Shown: one piece after another, positions 37,352 through 46,910 of the stretch
Numbering within the stretch: the stretch's first letter is position 1
How the letters are laid out: every line of letters begins with the position of its first letter
From: Saccharicrinis carchari
GTDB taxonomy: Bacteria > Bacteroidota > Bacteroidia > Bacteroidales > Marinilabiliaceae
Direction: 5' to 3'
NCBI RefSeq assembly: GCF_900182605.1
Contig: NZ_FXTB01000004.1
Span: 310,001-374,000, forward strand
DNA: 64,000 bases
Notes under the pieces: model-generated
Told to the model about the DNA's origin: nothing
The model's database searches: none
What the model saw: the letters and a program-made list of their open reading frames with translations, nothing else
Program-made: the position numbers and the translations under genes

Positions 37352-37467
37352 AGTAGTATTACAAATTATCATTAACAAAAAATAAAGCATAAGCCGCTAC
37401 CGCATGGTAACCGACATAAAACGCAGTATTTTATGAGCGCCTGTCTGCCATCCCGGCATCAAAAATG

Positions 37468-38115
37468 CTACTTTACTTTCACACTCTTTTGATAATATTT
37501 GCAATAGTCCTGTAAGCCACATTGGGCACACTTGGGTGTGCGTGCAACGCAAATGTAGCGGCCGTGGAGTATCAGCCAGTGATGGGCTATGGCCAGTAAT
37601 TCTTCGGGGAAATATTTTACCAGTTGTTTTTCGGTTTCTAAGGGTGTTTTGGCATTGGTGGTAAGTCCGATCCGCGCAGCCACCCTAAATACATGGGTGT
37701 CAACTGCCATGGCGGGTTTCTGATAAACCACACTGGCAATTACGTTGGCCGTTTTTCGACCTACACCAGGTAATTTTTGCAGATCTTTTACGTTGTCGGG
37801 TACCTGATTGTTAAAATCCCCGATGAGCATTTTGGCCATGCCTACCAAATGCTTGCTTTTGTTGTTGGGATAGGTGCACGAGCGAATGTAATCAAAAACC
37901 TCGGCAGGCTCGGCTTCGGCCAGTTCTTTTGCGGTTGGATAGCGCCGAAACAAATCGGGCGTAATCATATTTACCCGTTTGTCGGTACATTGCGCCGAGA
38001 GGATCACAGCTACCAATAATTCATAGGGAGAACCATAATCCAATTCCGTTTCGGCAATGGGTACATTGGCCTGAAACCATGCGGTAACTTTTTCGAATCT
38101 TTCTTTTTTGGTCAT
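37468..38115 (-). CDS. nth: Endonuclease III
   Basis: 215 residues, the usual length. The helix-hairpin-helix is LPGVGRKTANVI near 115, the catalytic Asp is in VDTHVFRVAARIG near 138 and the catalytic Lys is in SAQCTDKRVN near 40. The C-terminal 4Fe-4S loop CVARTPKCAQCGLQDYC has the C-x6-C-x2-C-x5-C spacing. It is a base-excision glycosylase/AP lyase for oxidised pyrimidines. Confidence 0.95.
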   Translation of the reverse strand: MTKKERFEKVTAWFQANVPIAETELDYGSPYELLVAVILSAQCTDKRVNMITPDLFRRYPTAKELAEAEPAEVFDYIRSCTYPNNKSKHLVGMAKMLIGDFNNQVPDNVKDLQKLPGVGRKTANVIASVVYQKPAMAVDTHVFRVAARIGLTTNAKTPLETEKQLVKYFPEELLAIAHHWLILHGRYICVARTPKCAQCGLQDYCKYYQKSVKVK

Positions 38116-38218
38116 GCCCGCAATTTAGCAATTTCTTGCAAAAGACTGCATGCCTTACAGAGAATGAAAATGAGCTTTCACTTTCAATTCTGATCGACAT
38201 GCAGCCTTTGGATGTAAA

Positions 38219-40408
38219 TTAACAGTTAAAAAGTAGTTCGCGATATTTGGGCAAGGGCCACATTTCGTCATCCACGATCAGCTCTAGCTTATCGATATGA
38301 TAACGTATCTCGTCTAAAAAATGACGTACCTTTGTATTATAAGCCTCTGCCTTTTCCTTGCCATCAGGCAACTTATTACATTCTTTTCGGGCTTGTATCA
38401 TATCGGCTCTCATATCCTTTATTGCCGAAGTGTGATGCGAGATTTCTCGTATTAGATCGAGTCGGGAAGCTGCCATTTCCTTATATTCTTCTTCTCCAAA
38501 TATTTCTTTAAGTCCTTGTGTATTCTGTATCAACCTGGTTTGGTAGTGAACCGCTGTGGGAACAATATGATTAATAGCCAAATCACCCAACACACGCGAT
38601 TCAATTTGGATTTTGTACACAAATTTTTCATACTCTACTTCCACACGCGCTTCAAGCTCCTTTTCGCTCAGTATGCCCCCTTCTATCAAGGTTCTTTTTG
38701 CAGTAGGATCCAGATATTTACTAATAGACTCCGGTACATCGGTAATATTTGTCAAACCACGCTTCACCGCTTCTTTTTTCCAATCTTCGGAGTAGCCATC
38801 ACCACTAAAGCGAATGGGAGCACACTCTATAATCATTTTTTTGAGGATTTGAAAAATAGCTTCGTCCTTTCCTGTTCCTTTACTAATCAACCCGTCAACT
38901 TCGGTTTTAAAGTCTCTTAACTGGGCAGCTACTGCCGCACTTAACACCGTTGTAGATGCAGCCACGTTGGCCGTAGAACCCACAGCACGAAACTCAAATC
39001 GGTTGCCGGTAAAAGCAAAAGGTGAAGTACGGTTACGATCGGTGCTGTCCAAAATAATTTCCGGGATACGGCCTATACCTAACTTTAATGCGGTTTTTTG
39101 ATCCGGTGTCATTTTGGTGTCGGGTACCTCGGCCACAATTTTATCCAGCATTGAGGAGACTTCTGTACCAAGAAACGCCGAAATAATGGCAGGAGGCGCC
39201 TCGTTGGCACCCAAGCGGTGACTATTAGAGGCCGTCAGGATGGAAGCCCTCAACAAATCCTGGTTTTTATATACCGCCATCAAGGTGTTCACTACAAAGG
39301 TGAGGAATTGTAAGTTCGTTTTTGGATTTTTTCCGGGCGCGTAAAGTACAACTCCGGTATTGGTACCCAAAGACCAGTTGTTATGCTTACCCGATCCGTT
39401 GATGCCCGCGAAGGGTTTTTCGTGAAACAGCACCCTAAACTTATGGCGACGGGCAATCCGTTTCATCAAGTCCATAATCAACTGATTGTGGTCGTTGGCC
39501 AGATTAGCCTCTTCAAAAATTGGCGCCAGCTCGTATTGCGAAGGTGCCACCTCATTATGACGGGTTTTAACCGGTATACCCAACTTATGCGCTTCCACTT
39601 CCAGGTCTATCATAAAACTGGAAACACGTTCGGGTATCGATCCAAAATAGTGGTCGTCTAATTGTTGATCCTTCGACGAGGAGTGCCCCATCAAGGTACG
39701 GCCTGTAAGCACCAGATCCGGGCGTGCCTTAAAAAGCGCTTCGTCAATTAAAAAATACTCTTGTTCCCACCCCATGTTGGTATGAACACGGGTAACATTT
39801 TTATCAAAATACTGACAAACAGCTACTGCCGCTTCATCAACGGCCGCTAAAGCTTTTAGCAAAGGCGTTTTATAATCTAAAGCCTCACCCGTATACGAAA
39901 TAAATACAGTAGGGATACACAGTGTTGTACCTACAATAAATGCCGGTGATGAGGTATCCCATGCGGTGTAACCACGCGCTTCAAAGGTTTGCCGGATACC
40001 ACCCGATGGGAAGGAAGAAGCATCAGGTTCCTGCTGAACCAGCAGTTTACCCGCGAAATTTTCAATGATACTACCATTGTCGGCATAATCAATAAAGCCG
40101 TCGTGTTTTTCGGCTGTTGTATCTGTAAGGGGCTGAAACCAGTGGGTGTAATGGGTAGCGCCTTTTTCGATAGCCCATGCTTTCATGCCGGAAGCAACGC
40201 CGCTCGCCATTTTACGGTTGATAGTGCCTCCTTTTAAGTTTGCCACTTCAACCGCAGCAAACGCTTCTTTTGAAAGGTATCTGCGCATCGAATCGGTATT
40301 AAATACCTTTTCGGCGTAATATTCCGTCAAATTACCCGACGGCAGTTTTACTTCTTTGGGGGCTCTGGTAAGCAACTCGTCTAATGCATGAAATCGTAAT
40401 GTAGCCAT
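38219..40408 (-). CDS. glnN: Glutamine synthetase type III
   Basis: 729 residues, the length of the large type III enzymes found in Bacteroidetes. Conserved blocks are THWFQPLTDTTAEKHDGF near 83, GWEQEYFLID near 213, KTRHNEVAPSQYELAPIFEE near 285 and the ATP-site segment GINGSGKHNNWSLGTN near 343. It makes glutamine from glutamate and ammonia in the cytoplasm. The gene stands alone with a good promoter at 40451-40482; no PII or ammonium transporter gene is adjacent. Confidence 0.96.
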   Translation of the reverse strand: MATLRFHALDELLTRAPKEVKLPSGNLTEYYAEKVFNTDSMRRYLSKEAFAAVEVANLKGGTINRKMASGVASGMKAWAIEKGATHYTHWFQPLTDTTAEKHDGFIDYADNGSIIENFAGKLLVQQEPDASSFPSGGIRQTFEARGYTAWDTSSPAFIVGTTLCIPTVFISYTGEALDYKTPLLKALAAVDEAAVAVCQYFDKNVTRVHTNMGWEQEYFLIDEALFKARPDLVLTGRTLMGHSSSKDQQLDDHYFGSIPERVSSFMIDLEVEAHKLGIPVKTRHNEVAPSQYELAPIFEEANLANDHNQLIMDLMKRIARRHKFRVLFHEKPFAGINGSGKHNNWSLGTNTGVVLYAPGKNPKTNLQFLTFVVNTLMAVYKNQDLLRASILTASNSHRLGANEAPPAIISAFLGTEVSSMLDKIVAEVPDTKMTPDQKTALKLGIGRIPEIILDSTDRNRTSPFAFTGNRFEFRAVGSTANVAASTTVLSAAVAAQLRDFKTEVDGLISKGTGKDEAIFQILKKMIIECAPIRFSGDGYSEDWKKEAVKRGLTNITDVPESISKYLDPTAKRTLIEGGILSEKELEARVEVEYEKFVYKIQIESRVLGDLAINHIVPTAVHYQTRLIQNTQGLKEIFGEEEYKEMAASRLDLIREISHHTSAIKDMRADMIQARKECNKLPDGKEKAEAYNTKVRHFLDEIRYHIDKLELIVDDEMWPLPKYRELLFNC

Positions 40409-40450
40409 CTTGTTGTTTTAATTTTTTATTTTTGGAATAAATTACGATGT

Positions 40451-40482
40451 CAAAAATACAGATTATAATTTAAAATGTCAAA
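40451..40482 (-). promoter_or_regulatory. Promoter of glnN
   Basis: On the minus strand TTTG (40482-40479), 20 bases, then TATTTTTG (40458-40451). Both boxes sit in a direct repeat (TTTTTGACAT at each). The start codon is 43 bp downstream. The remaining ~250 bp up to the terminator at 40730 is AT-rich and holds nothing I can name. Confidence 0.65.
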
Positions 40483-40729
40483 AACAGAGGATGTTTTATT
40501 ATAAAATGTACAAAATAACCAATCCACCCCCTTTTATTTACACTTATTACCAATTTAACTACGCTTTAATTAGTCACACACCCACTTATTCAAGCCCACA
40601 TCTTATAATTCAATTTTAACATTATAAAAACTGAAAGATTAAGTGATTTTATAGTTGCATTTCGTAAGCTCATGGTCGATATTACAATTGTTTTTTTCAG
40701 ATAACACACACGGCAACCTAATTATAAGC

Positions 40730-40762
40730 ATAAAAAATGCCGACTAAGTGCTTAGCCGGCAT
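40730..40762 (-). terminator. Terminator after dipeptidase gene
   Basis: Hairpin ATGCCGGCTAAG / CTTAGTCGGCAT (minus strand, one G-T pair, 2-base turn) followed by six T residues, 25 bp after the stop codon. Confidence 0.88.
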
Positions 40763-40786
40763 AATATAACTACTTGAACAAACTCG

Positions 40787-42157
40787 TTATTTTTTTAACT
40801 CTGCATAGTTTTTATAGAAATAGGGTATGGTTTCTATACCGGTAAAAAACTGCTCCAGCGGAAAATTTTCATTTGGCGAATGAATGGCATCCGCCTCCAA
40901 ACCAAAGCCCAGTAAAATGGATTTAACACCCAATATCTCTTCAAAAGTTGAAATAATGGGTATAGAGCCTCCGCTACGAACAGGCACCGGCTTACGACTA
41001 TATACTTTATCAATAGCCATCTCTGCTGCCTTGTATTCAGGCAGGTCAATAGGGCACACATAGCCTTGCCCTCCATGTAATATATCCACTTTTACCTGTA
41101 CACTTTTGGGCGCAATAGACTCAAAATGAGCCTTAAACAAATCGGCAATTTTATGATGATCCTGATTGGGTACCAGACGTGATGATATCTTTGCAAAAGC
41201 TTTTGAAGGCAAAACTGTTTTGGCGCCTTCACCGGTATAACCGCCCCAAATACCGCACACATCAAAACTTGGGCGTATTCCTGTTCGCTCGGTAGTAGCA
41301 AAGCCTTTTTCACCGGCCAACTCCTCCACTCCTATCGCCCTTTTATATCTTTCTTCGTCAAAAGGGGCCTGACTCATTCTTTTACGCTCCTCAGCATCCA
41401 CTTCTATCACATCATCGTAAAATCCGGGAACCGTTATTTTTCCATCCTCATCCGTCATTTGGGCAATCATTTTGGCCAGCACATTTATAGGATTACCCAC
41501 AGCTCCCCCAAAAAGTCCTGAGTGCAAATCGCGGTTTGGCCCGGTAACCTCCACTTGCCAATAGGCCAGACCACGAAGCCCCGTGGTAATGGATGGAATA
41601 CCGGGAGCTATCATAGATGTGTCAGAAACTAATATCACATCGCTTTTTAACATCTCTTTATTTTCTTCACAAAATTGTGGCAGATTAACCGATCCTATCT
41701 CCTCCTCGCCTTCAATCAGAAACTTGACATTGCAAGGCAGCTGATTGGTTTTAACCATAAACTCAAAAGCTTTGGCATGCATAAAACCTTGCCCTTTATC
41801 GTCGTCGGCTCCCCTGGCATAGATACGCCCATCTTTTATAATTGGCTCAAATGGTGGACTATCCCACAACTCAATGGGATCTACAGGCATCACATCCATA
41901 TGAGCATAAACCAACACCGTGGGCAAAAGCGGATTGATAATTTTTTGTGCAAACACAATTGGATTACCGGCTGTCTCATAAATATCCGCTTTGTCGGCAC
42001 CCGCATCCTTTAAAATATTTACCCACATATCTGCCGCCTTATACATATCAGGCTTGTGCGATTCAATACTGCTTATCGAGGGGATGCGCAACAAATCAAA
42101 CAGCTCCGATAGTAAACGACTTTTATTTTCACTTATATAACTCTTTATTCCTTCCAT
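40787..42157 (-). CDS. M20 family dipeptidase
   Basis: 456 residues from ATG 42157 (MEGIKSYISENKSRL); an in-frame ATG 33 bp upstream adds an unlikely hydrophobic leader. M20 metallopeptidase motifs are VLVYAHMDVMPVD (His/Asp metal ligands) near 87, ADDDKGQG near 120, FLIEGEEEIGS (catalytic and ligand Glu) near 150, and a lid/dimerisation domain about 200-320. Probably a cytoplasmic di- or tripeptidase with a two-zinc centre. Confidence 0.9.
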   Translation of the reverse strand: MEGIKSYISENKSRLLSELFDLLRIPSISSIESHKPDMYKAADMWVNILKDAGADKADIYETAGNPIVFAQKIINPLLPTVLVYAHMDVMPVDPIELWDSPPFEPIIKDGRIYARGADDDKGQGFMHAKAFEFMVKTNQLPCNVKFLIEGEEEIGSVNLPQFCEENKEMLKSDVILVSDTSMIAPGIPSITTGLRGLAYWQVEVTGPNRDLHSGLFGGAVGNPINVLAKMIAQMTDEDGKITVPGFYDDVIEVDAEERKRMSQAPFDEERYKRAIGVEELAGEKGFATTERTGIRPSFDVCGIWGGYTGEGAKTVLPSKAFAKISSRLVPNQDHHKIADLFKAHFESIAPKSVQVKVDILHGGQGYVCPIDLPEYKAAEMAIDKVYSRKPVPVRSGGSIPIISTFEEILGVKSILLGFGLEADAIHSPNENFPLEQFFTGIETIPYFYKNYAELKK

Positions 42158-42353
42158 ATTATAAAAATTTAAAAAGAATGCAAGATACAAAAGTTTAATT
42201 AGAACGTAGTATGAATAAAGTCAGGAAAGAGTGGGGAGTGTATAGTGGAGAGCAGAAAGATTAATGTTTAGAGTAAGGAGATAACAGCGTATGATTCTTA
42301 ACCCTGGAGCGGGATTAGGTGCGCCATATAAAATATTGCACCAGAGCAAAAAA

Positions 42354-43448
42354 TTAAAAAACAAGCCCCAGCTGAATAGCCAGATAATCTGCTACTCTTC
42401 CATGAGCTTTGAGGGCAACCCCGGTAACTATACGCTTGTCAACGAAATATCGGAGATAGTAATGCTGAAACAAATTGTTTGGCGCTTCGGGTGCCTGTAA
42501 TAAATACAAGCCCAATTGCTGTCCAAACCGTAATTTACCTAACAAAAACTCATTGCCGATTAATGGAGCGATACTCCACTTATCCAGCGCTTTGTTATCA
42601 TTATGTATTTGTCGGTATTCAATCATGCCGGAAACAGTAAAGGCATTTATCCGTCCACCTGCAAAACTCCTATTGTAAAATAACATAGCAAGCGATTGAT
42701 AATTGGACAAACTATCTTCTTTTAAGGAATAAGCAACGAGCAGCTCCTGCCTCTGCTTTTTGGGTAGGAGCCCGGAACTTTTTATTGGATTCGCATTGTA
42801 TCTATCCAAGGTATGCTCAAGGGCAAGCGACATCAAGGGATAGTTAATGCCAAGATTGGGCGCTCTTAATCCGCCATTGGATATATGCTCGAAGGAAACG
42901 CTGGTTTTTAACGCCCATTTATGGTTAAAAAAATAATATACACTCCCACCCGCCGATAAGGGAAAGGCCAGCTTTGTGCTATACGTACGATTAAACGGAT
43001 TGGAATTAGCATCGTACGGATTGCTCATATAAGCTACTCCCATACCGGCTTTGACCGAAAAGCGCCATGCTCCCTGTACTTTTAAAAAAGGCTCGAAATA
43101 GGCCAAACCTTTAACCGCATAGCCCAAATCAGGATGTCCAAAATTAACGTACCTCAAACCAAGTGCCCATTTAGGATAAAATCCAAAGGTGTTTTTTGCC
43201 TTGTTGGTAAATAACATTTGGCTCACCTGGAGCTCCACACCCCTGGGCTGCGAACCCCGAAATGGAGATAAAACTTTGGTATGTACCTGAAAATATCCAT
43301 AATTGGCCGCAAGACTATAAAAAACCGGCTTGTCGGTTTGCTTGCTTTGCGATAATACATCAGGTAGGAACAACAATAAACACAAACACAGCACAACATT
43401 GTAATTCGTGAATAACATGATACCTATATTTTTTATCTGTAAGCGCAT
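42354..43448 (-). CDS. PagL-like acyloxyacyl hydrolase family protein
   Basis: 364 residues from ATG 43448. ATG 43418 is also possible and places the signal peptide (VVLCLCLLLFLPDVLSQ) closer to the start; ATG 43529 is the longest. An outer-membrane beta-barrel pattern is present, with the family His/Ser motif FEHISNGGLRAPNLGIN near 200. PagL removes an acyl chain from lipid A in the outer membrane. At about 340 mature residues it is longer than PagL (~150), as in Bacteroidetes acyloxyacyl-hydrolase homologues. Confidence 0.8.
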   Translation of the reverse strand: MRLQIKNIGIMLFTNYNVVLCLCLLLFLPDVLSQSKQTDKPVFYSLAANYGYFQVHTKVLSPFRGSQPRGVELQVSQMLFTNKAKNTFGFYPKWALGLRYVNFGHPDLGYAVKGLAYFEPFLKVQGAWRFSVKAGMGVAYMSNPYDANSNPFNRTYSTKLAFPLSAGGSVYYFFNHKWALKTSVSFEHISNGGLRAPNLGINYPLMSLALEHTLDRYNANPIKSSGLLPKKQRQELLVAYSLKEDSLSNYQSLAMLFYNRSFAGGRINAFTVSGMIEYRQIHNDNKALDKWSIAPLIGNEFLLGKLRFGQQLGLYLLQAPEAPNNLFQHYYLRYFVDKRIVTGVALKAHGRVADYLAIQLGLVF

Positions 43449-43806
43449 GGTTATTTTTTCAAATAGCACATTAAATATGTACAAATTGATGCGATTAAAG
43501 ATAAGTAAAGATTGTGATACGTTATCCACCAGTTTGGTATTTAGCTTGCTTGTTTGCCATATGCAGTGTCGATTTAAAAATTAAAAACGGTTAAAGTAGC
43601 ATGGCCATACTAACGCTTTTGGATTAGTAAACATATCGTATACAATAAAAAACCAACAGATGAGCAATTTTTACTCGGACAGAATACCCTTTACCGATAT
43701 AACGGATAGCCGTTTTCACTTCTGCATATTTATACATTTTATGCTGTTTTTGCTTAATATTTATACATGCAGTGTGTTTTTTAATAAAAAGAGCAAATAT
43801 TTTTTT
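43449..43806. other. Intergenic region before carA promoter
   Basis: AT-rich spacer between divergently arranged genes. A short open frame at 43660-43875 has no coding features. Apart from the promoter and leader hairpin listed separately I see nothing. Confidence 0.5.
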
Positions 43807-43814
43807 TACCTTTG
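43807..43814 (+). promoter_or_regulatory. Likely -7 box of carA promoter
   Basis: TACCTTTG fits TAnnTTTG and is followed by GCGCCCG, a context common downstream of Bacteroidetes -7 boxes. The -33 box is weak (only a T run at about the right place). Confidence 0.5.
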
Positions 43815-43830
43815 CGCCCGTACAAAAATA

Positions 43831-43865
43831 AGAGGGTTCTGCGTATTATTGCGCTACGCCCCTCT
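43831..43865 (+). promoter_or_regulatory. Hairpin in carA leader
   Basis: AGAGGG pairs with CCCTCT and, beyond a 4-base bulge, GCGTA pairs with TACGC. It lies between the predicted transcription start and the carA start codon, 31 bp before ATG, with no T run after it. It could modulate translation or mRNA stability. Confidence 0.45.
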
Positions 43866-43896
43866 ACCATATTAATCAATAGATTATCTTGATATT

Positions 43897-44994
43897 ATGC
43901 CCGAAGTAAAAGGAATTAAATTGGTACTCGAAGATGGGACTATCTTTGAAGGAAAGTCGTTTGGATATAACAAATCTGTGGCCGGCGAAGTGGTATTCAA
44001 TACTGCCATGGCAGGTTACCCCGAGAGTTTAACCGATCCATCGTACCAAGGACAAATATTAGTAGCTACCTACCCTTTGATTGGTAACTACGGTGTTCCG
44101 GTTAACGATACGGACGAATATGGTATCCCTTTGTTTTACGAATCAGATCAAATCCATATTTCGGGTTTAATCATATCCGATTACTCTTTTGAGTACAGCC
44201 ACTGGAATGCAAGAACCTCGTTGAGCGATTGGCTTATTGAAAACAAAGTGCCGGGAATTTTTGGTATCGATACCCGCGCCCTCACCAAGTTGCTTCGCGA
44301 AAAAGGCAGCATGTTGGGTAAAATATTGGTGGATGATGAAGATATAGCCACCTACGACCCCAACCACGAAAACCTGGTAGCACAGGTAAGCATTAAAGAG
44401 CGTAAGGTATTTGGCAATGGAAAACATAAAGTGGTATTAGTAGATACAGGAGCCAAAAATAATATTTTAAGGTGTCTGCTAAAAAAAGACACTACTGTGG
44501 TACAAGTGCCCTGGGATTATGATTTTACTCAGGAGGATTACGACGGCATCATGCTCTCCAACGGTCCGGGCAATCCGCAGATGTGCTCTCAGACCGTAAA
44601 GCACATACAAAAAGCCATTGAAATTGGCAAGCCAATATTTGGCATATGCCTGGGCAATCAATTGCTGGGTATTGCTTCGGGTGGCAGTACGTATAAATTA
44701 AAATATGGACACCGCGCCCACAATCATCCGGTTATAAAAGTAGGTACCAACAGTTGCTATATCTCATCGCAAAATCACGGCTATGCCCTTGACAACAATT
44801 CACTTACCGACGATTGGGAGCCTTTTTTTGTTAACCTGAACGATGGAAGTAACGAAGGTATCCGTCATAAGTCCAAACCTTTTTTCTCTACTCAGTTCCA
44901 TCCCGAAGCCTCGAGCGGACCTACCGACACCGAGTTTTTGTTCGATGATTTTATCCAATTGATAGAAGAAAGCAAAAAAATAAGTAACACTTAA
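43897..44994 (+). CDS. carA: Carbamoyl-phosphate synthase small subunit
   Basis: 365 residues. The N-terminal CPSase domain begins KLVLEDGTIFEGKSFG and contains VVFNTAMAGYPESLTDPSY. The C-terminal glutamine amidotransferase domain has nucleophile Cys in FGICLGNQLLG near 250 and His/Glu in FHPEASSGPTD near 332. It supplies ammonia to CarB for pyrimidine and arginine synthesis. carB is not adjacent; a terminator follows directly. Confidence 0.95.
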   Translation: MPEVKGIKLVLEDGTIFEGKSFGYNKSVAGEVVFNTAMAGYPESLTDPSYQGQILVATYPLIGNYGVPVNDTDEYGIPLFYESDQIHISGLIISDYSFEYSHWNARTSLSDWLIENKVPGIFGIDTRALTKLLREKGSMLGKILVDDEDIATYDPNHENLVAQVSIKERKVFGNGKHKVVLVDTGAKNNILRCLLKKDTTVVQVPWDYDFTQEDYDGIMLSNGPGNPQMCSQTVKHIQKAIEIGKPIFGICLGNQLLGIASGGSTYKLKYGHRAHNHPVIKVGTNSCYISSQNHGYALDNNSLTDDWEPFFVNLNDGSNEGIRHKSKPFFSTQFHPEASSGPTDTEFLFDDFIQLIEESKKISNT

Positions 44995-45007
44995 TCTGAA
45001 ATAAGCT

Positions 45008-45041
45008 AAAGCCCCGAGATGTAAAATGCCGGGGCTTTTTT
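45008..45041 (+). terminator. Terminator after carA
   Basis: AAAGCCCCG and CGGGGCTTT around 13 bases, followed by a T run, 13 bp after the stop codon. Confidence 0.9.
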
Positions 45042-45081
45042 GTAACTTTAAGGGAAAGTATTCATCTTAAAGGTTCAGATT

Positions 45082-45498
45082 ATGCGACTTTCTATACTAT
45101 CACTACTGTTCATGCTTGCTGTAATGGCCTGCCACACCACAAAACCGGTTACTAAAGGAGACACAGCCACAGCTAAAATAAGCGAAGCTACAAGTGACTC
45201 TACGCAATACGAGCTCATTGTTATGGATGCTCGATTTGATTCGTTTCTTGCCACCCAGCCCCCTAAATCCTTTTACTCGAACCAATACCTTAGTAATTGG
45301 AACCAGCAATATGTTACAGAATGGAATATCCGCCACAACAATACGTTACGTTACGGTGATTTTTATGAAACAAGGATTGATTATAGCCCACATATCGATT
45401 ATGGTATTGACCTGAATTACCAACTTTATAACTACTTTTTATTTATTGAAAAGGAATATGGCATTGTGTTGATACGTAGAGGAAAAACCCCAAGGTAA
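45082..45498 (+). CDS. DUF6146-like lipoprotein
   Basis: 138 residues. The signal peptide has lipobox MLAVMAC (Cys 17), then a Thr/Ser-rich linker and a conserved C-terminal part containing YELIVMDARFDSFLATQPPK, FYSNQYLSNWN, VTEWNIR and IDYGIDLNYQLYNYFLFI. This matches the DUF6146 family as I recall it, small Bacteroidetes lipoproteins of unknown function. It stands alone. Confidence 0.75.
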   Translation: MRLSILSLLFMLAVMACHTTKPVTKGDTATAKISEATSDSTQYELIVMDARFDSFLATQPPKSFYSNQYLSNWNQQYVTEWNIRHNNTLRYGDFYETRIDYSPHIDYGIDLNYQLYNYFLFIEKEYGIVLIRRGKTPR

Positions 45499-45796
45499 AT
45501 ACAGATTAGCTTTACCAGTCACCATCAGCCGATAAAAAATCAATTTCCATAAATCTTTTGCACATGAAATATTACATAAGGCAGGCAACCAATATGTGAT
45601 TGATTCTCTGCAAGCTTTACTGAAGTTTCTGCAAATCAAATTTTACCTTCTTAATCGCTCTACACTATCGGGTGCATATACTACCTATATCTATACCTGC
45701 AATAGAAAACCGCAAGCAATACGATGGATGCACAAAGAACAGGAAGAAAAAGCGCAGTTTATATTCTTCCACTTGCAGGGGCCGCTAGAGCACTTA
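45499..45796. other. Intergenic spacer before the large duplication
   Basis: No gene supported. Short plus-strand frames (45596 and 45724) run across the duplication border and the terminator of the opposite-strand operon, so they are not genes. The left edge of the 6-kb repeat is at 45797. Confidence 0.55.
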
Positions 45797-45864
45797 CCCC
45801 AATTATCTCGGGAGCCTTACCTTTACACCTGGTTAATCCGGGAACACCCGCGGAGTTACAACAT

Positions 45865-45894
45865 AAAAAAGGGCAGACCCCAACGGATCTGCCC
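45865..45894 (-). terminator. Terminator of SusCD operon, copy 1
   Basis: GGGCAGA and TCTGCCC around 10 bases, followed on the minus strand by a run of T. It lies 84 bp after the last gene and is identical in copy 2. Confidence 0.85.
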
Positions 45895-45977
45895 TCACTC
45901 ACTTGCCTGACTGGCAGGCACAACTAAACCTTTAATCTATGTGTCCCACCACAGCTTAGTTGTTTTGGGTTTAAGTG

Positions 45978-46886
45978 CTATTGTTTTACCAATCGCAGTA
46001 CAACTTCTTGCGGTGAGCCACCACAACCGGCATCAATATTTTCGGTAAAGCTTATCATCAGCTCACTGTCATCATTCGGATCGTAACTATAGATAGTGTT
46101 TGTTGGGCCGAGGTTTAACCCGGGGCCGCCACAACCGATACCCGACTTGGAATGTTGAACAAGAATATCGCCACAGGAAAGCTCCAGTTTTAAATCCACC
46201 AGGCCAAAATCGCCAAACAAATAAGAGAAGCCAAATTGGCGCGAAGTGTAACCTGTGCTTTCCATTTCAACAATTTCTCCCTCCTCAAAAATGCCATAAC
46301 CGAATACGGTTCCCTGTGCACCAGAAACATATTCCACTTTATAATTCCCAGTGAAGTCGGCAAAAATACCACATGCAACGGCATAGTTGGCAATAGGCGA
46401 TACATTGGGCAGACTAAGAACGGATGAGCTATAGGTACTATTCCCATTTACAAAGGCCGGTAGCTTTTTCCCCGATGCAAGGGTTACATCCAATGCAAAA
46501 ACCATGGATTCCCCCACCGCAATATTTGCCTTATTCACACCTAAGGCAGCCACTACTTCGTCAATTGTATAAGATACTGCACCAAGCTTCACATCCGCTT
46601 CTACAACGGCTGTAACGTACGACTTATCGAGCTTGCCATATTTAACGATTAAATCATATCTGGAAGCAGTTGTTTTAGTGAAACCATCTTCTATGCCCAA
46701 ATCCATGGCAAAGACAACATCATCAATATTACTTGCATCAACCAGACTACTTCCTGCAACGGCATTTATATCGATGCGTGGTAAAAAACCGTCAGTAGTA
46801 TCCGGCATCCTTAAATCCGGGTCGTTATCGCACGAAGTGACCAATAGTACACTAAATGCAAATAATAACTTAAATATATTTTTCAT
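45978..46886 (-). CDS. SusCD-associated lipoprotein, copy 1
   Basis: 302 residues from ATG 46886 (MKNIFKLLFAFSVLLVTSC, Cys about 19); an ATG 18 bp earlier is less likely. No domain is recognised. The protein is acidic and beta-rich, with two Ig-like halves suggested by SYTIDEVVAALGV and YKVEYVSGAQGTVFGYG. Four Cys in the C-terminal third (SCGDIL, GCGGPG, AGCGGS) may pair. It starts 24 bp after SusD and is probably a surface-exposed accessory binding protein of the SusCD transporter. It differs from copy 2 by one residue (Glu to Lys near IVEMES). Confidence 0.7.
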   Translation of the reverse strand: MKNIFKLLFAFSVLLVTSCDNDPDLRMPDTTDGFLPRIDINAVAGSSLVDASNIDDVVFAMDLGIEDGFTKTTASRYDLIVKYGKLDKSYVTAVVEADVKLGAVSYTIDEVVAALGVNKANIAVGESMVFALDVTLASGKKLPAFVNGNSTYSSSVLSLPNVSPIANYAVACGIFADFTGNYKVEYVSGAQGTVFGYGIFEEGEIVEMESTGYTSRQFGFSYLFGDFGLVDLKLELSCGDILVQHSKSGIGCGGPGLNLGPTNTIYSYDPNDDSELMISFTENIDAGCGGSPQEVVLRLVKQ

Positions 46887-46910
46887 ATAACTAAAATTTA
46901 ACAATTAAAA

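Noticed and set aside
43660-43875. Possible 71-residue gene upstream of carA
   Set aside because: It covers the carA -7 box and leader hairpin and has no recognisable protein features.
45596-45927. Plus-strand open frames before the SusCD repeat
   Set aside because: They cross the repeat border and the opposite-strand terminator, and their composition is not protein-like.
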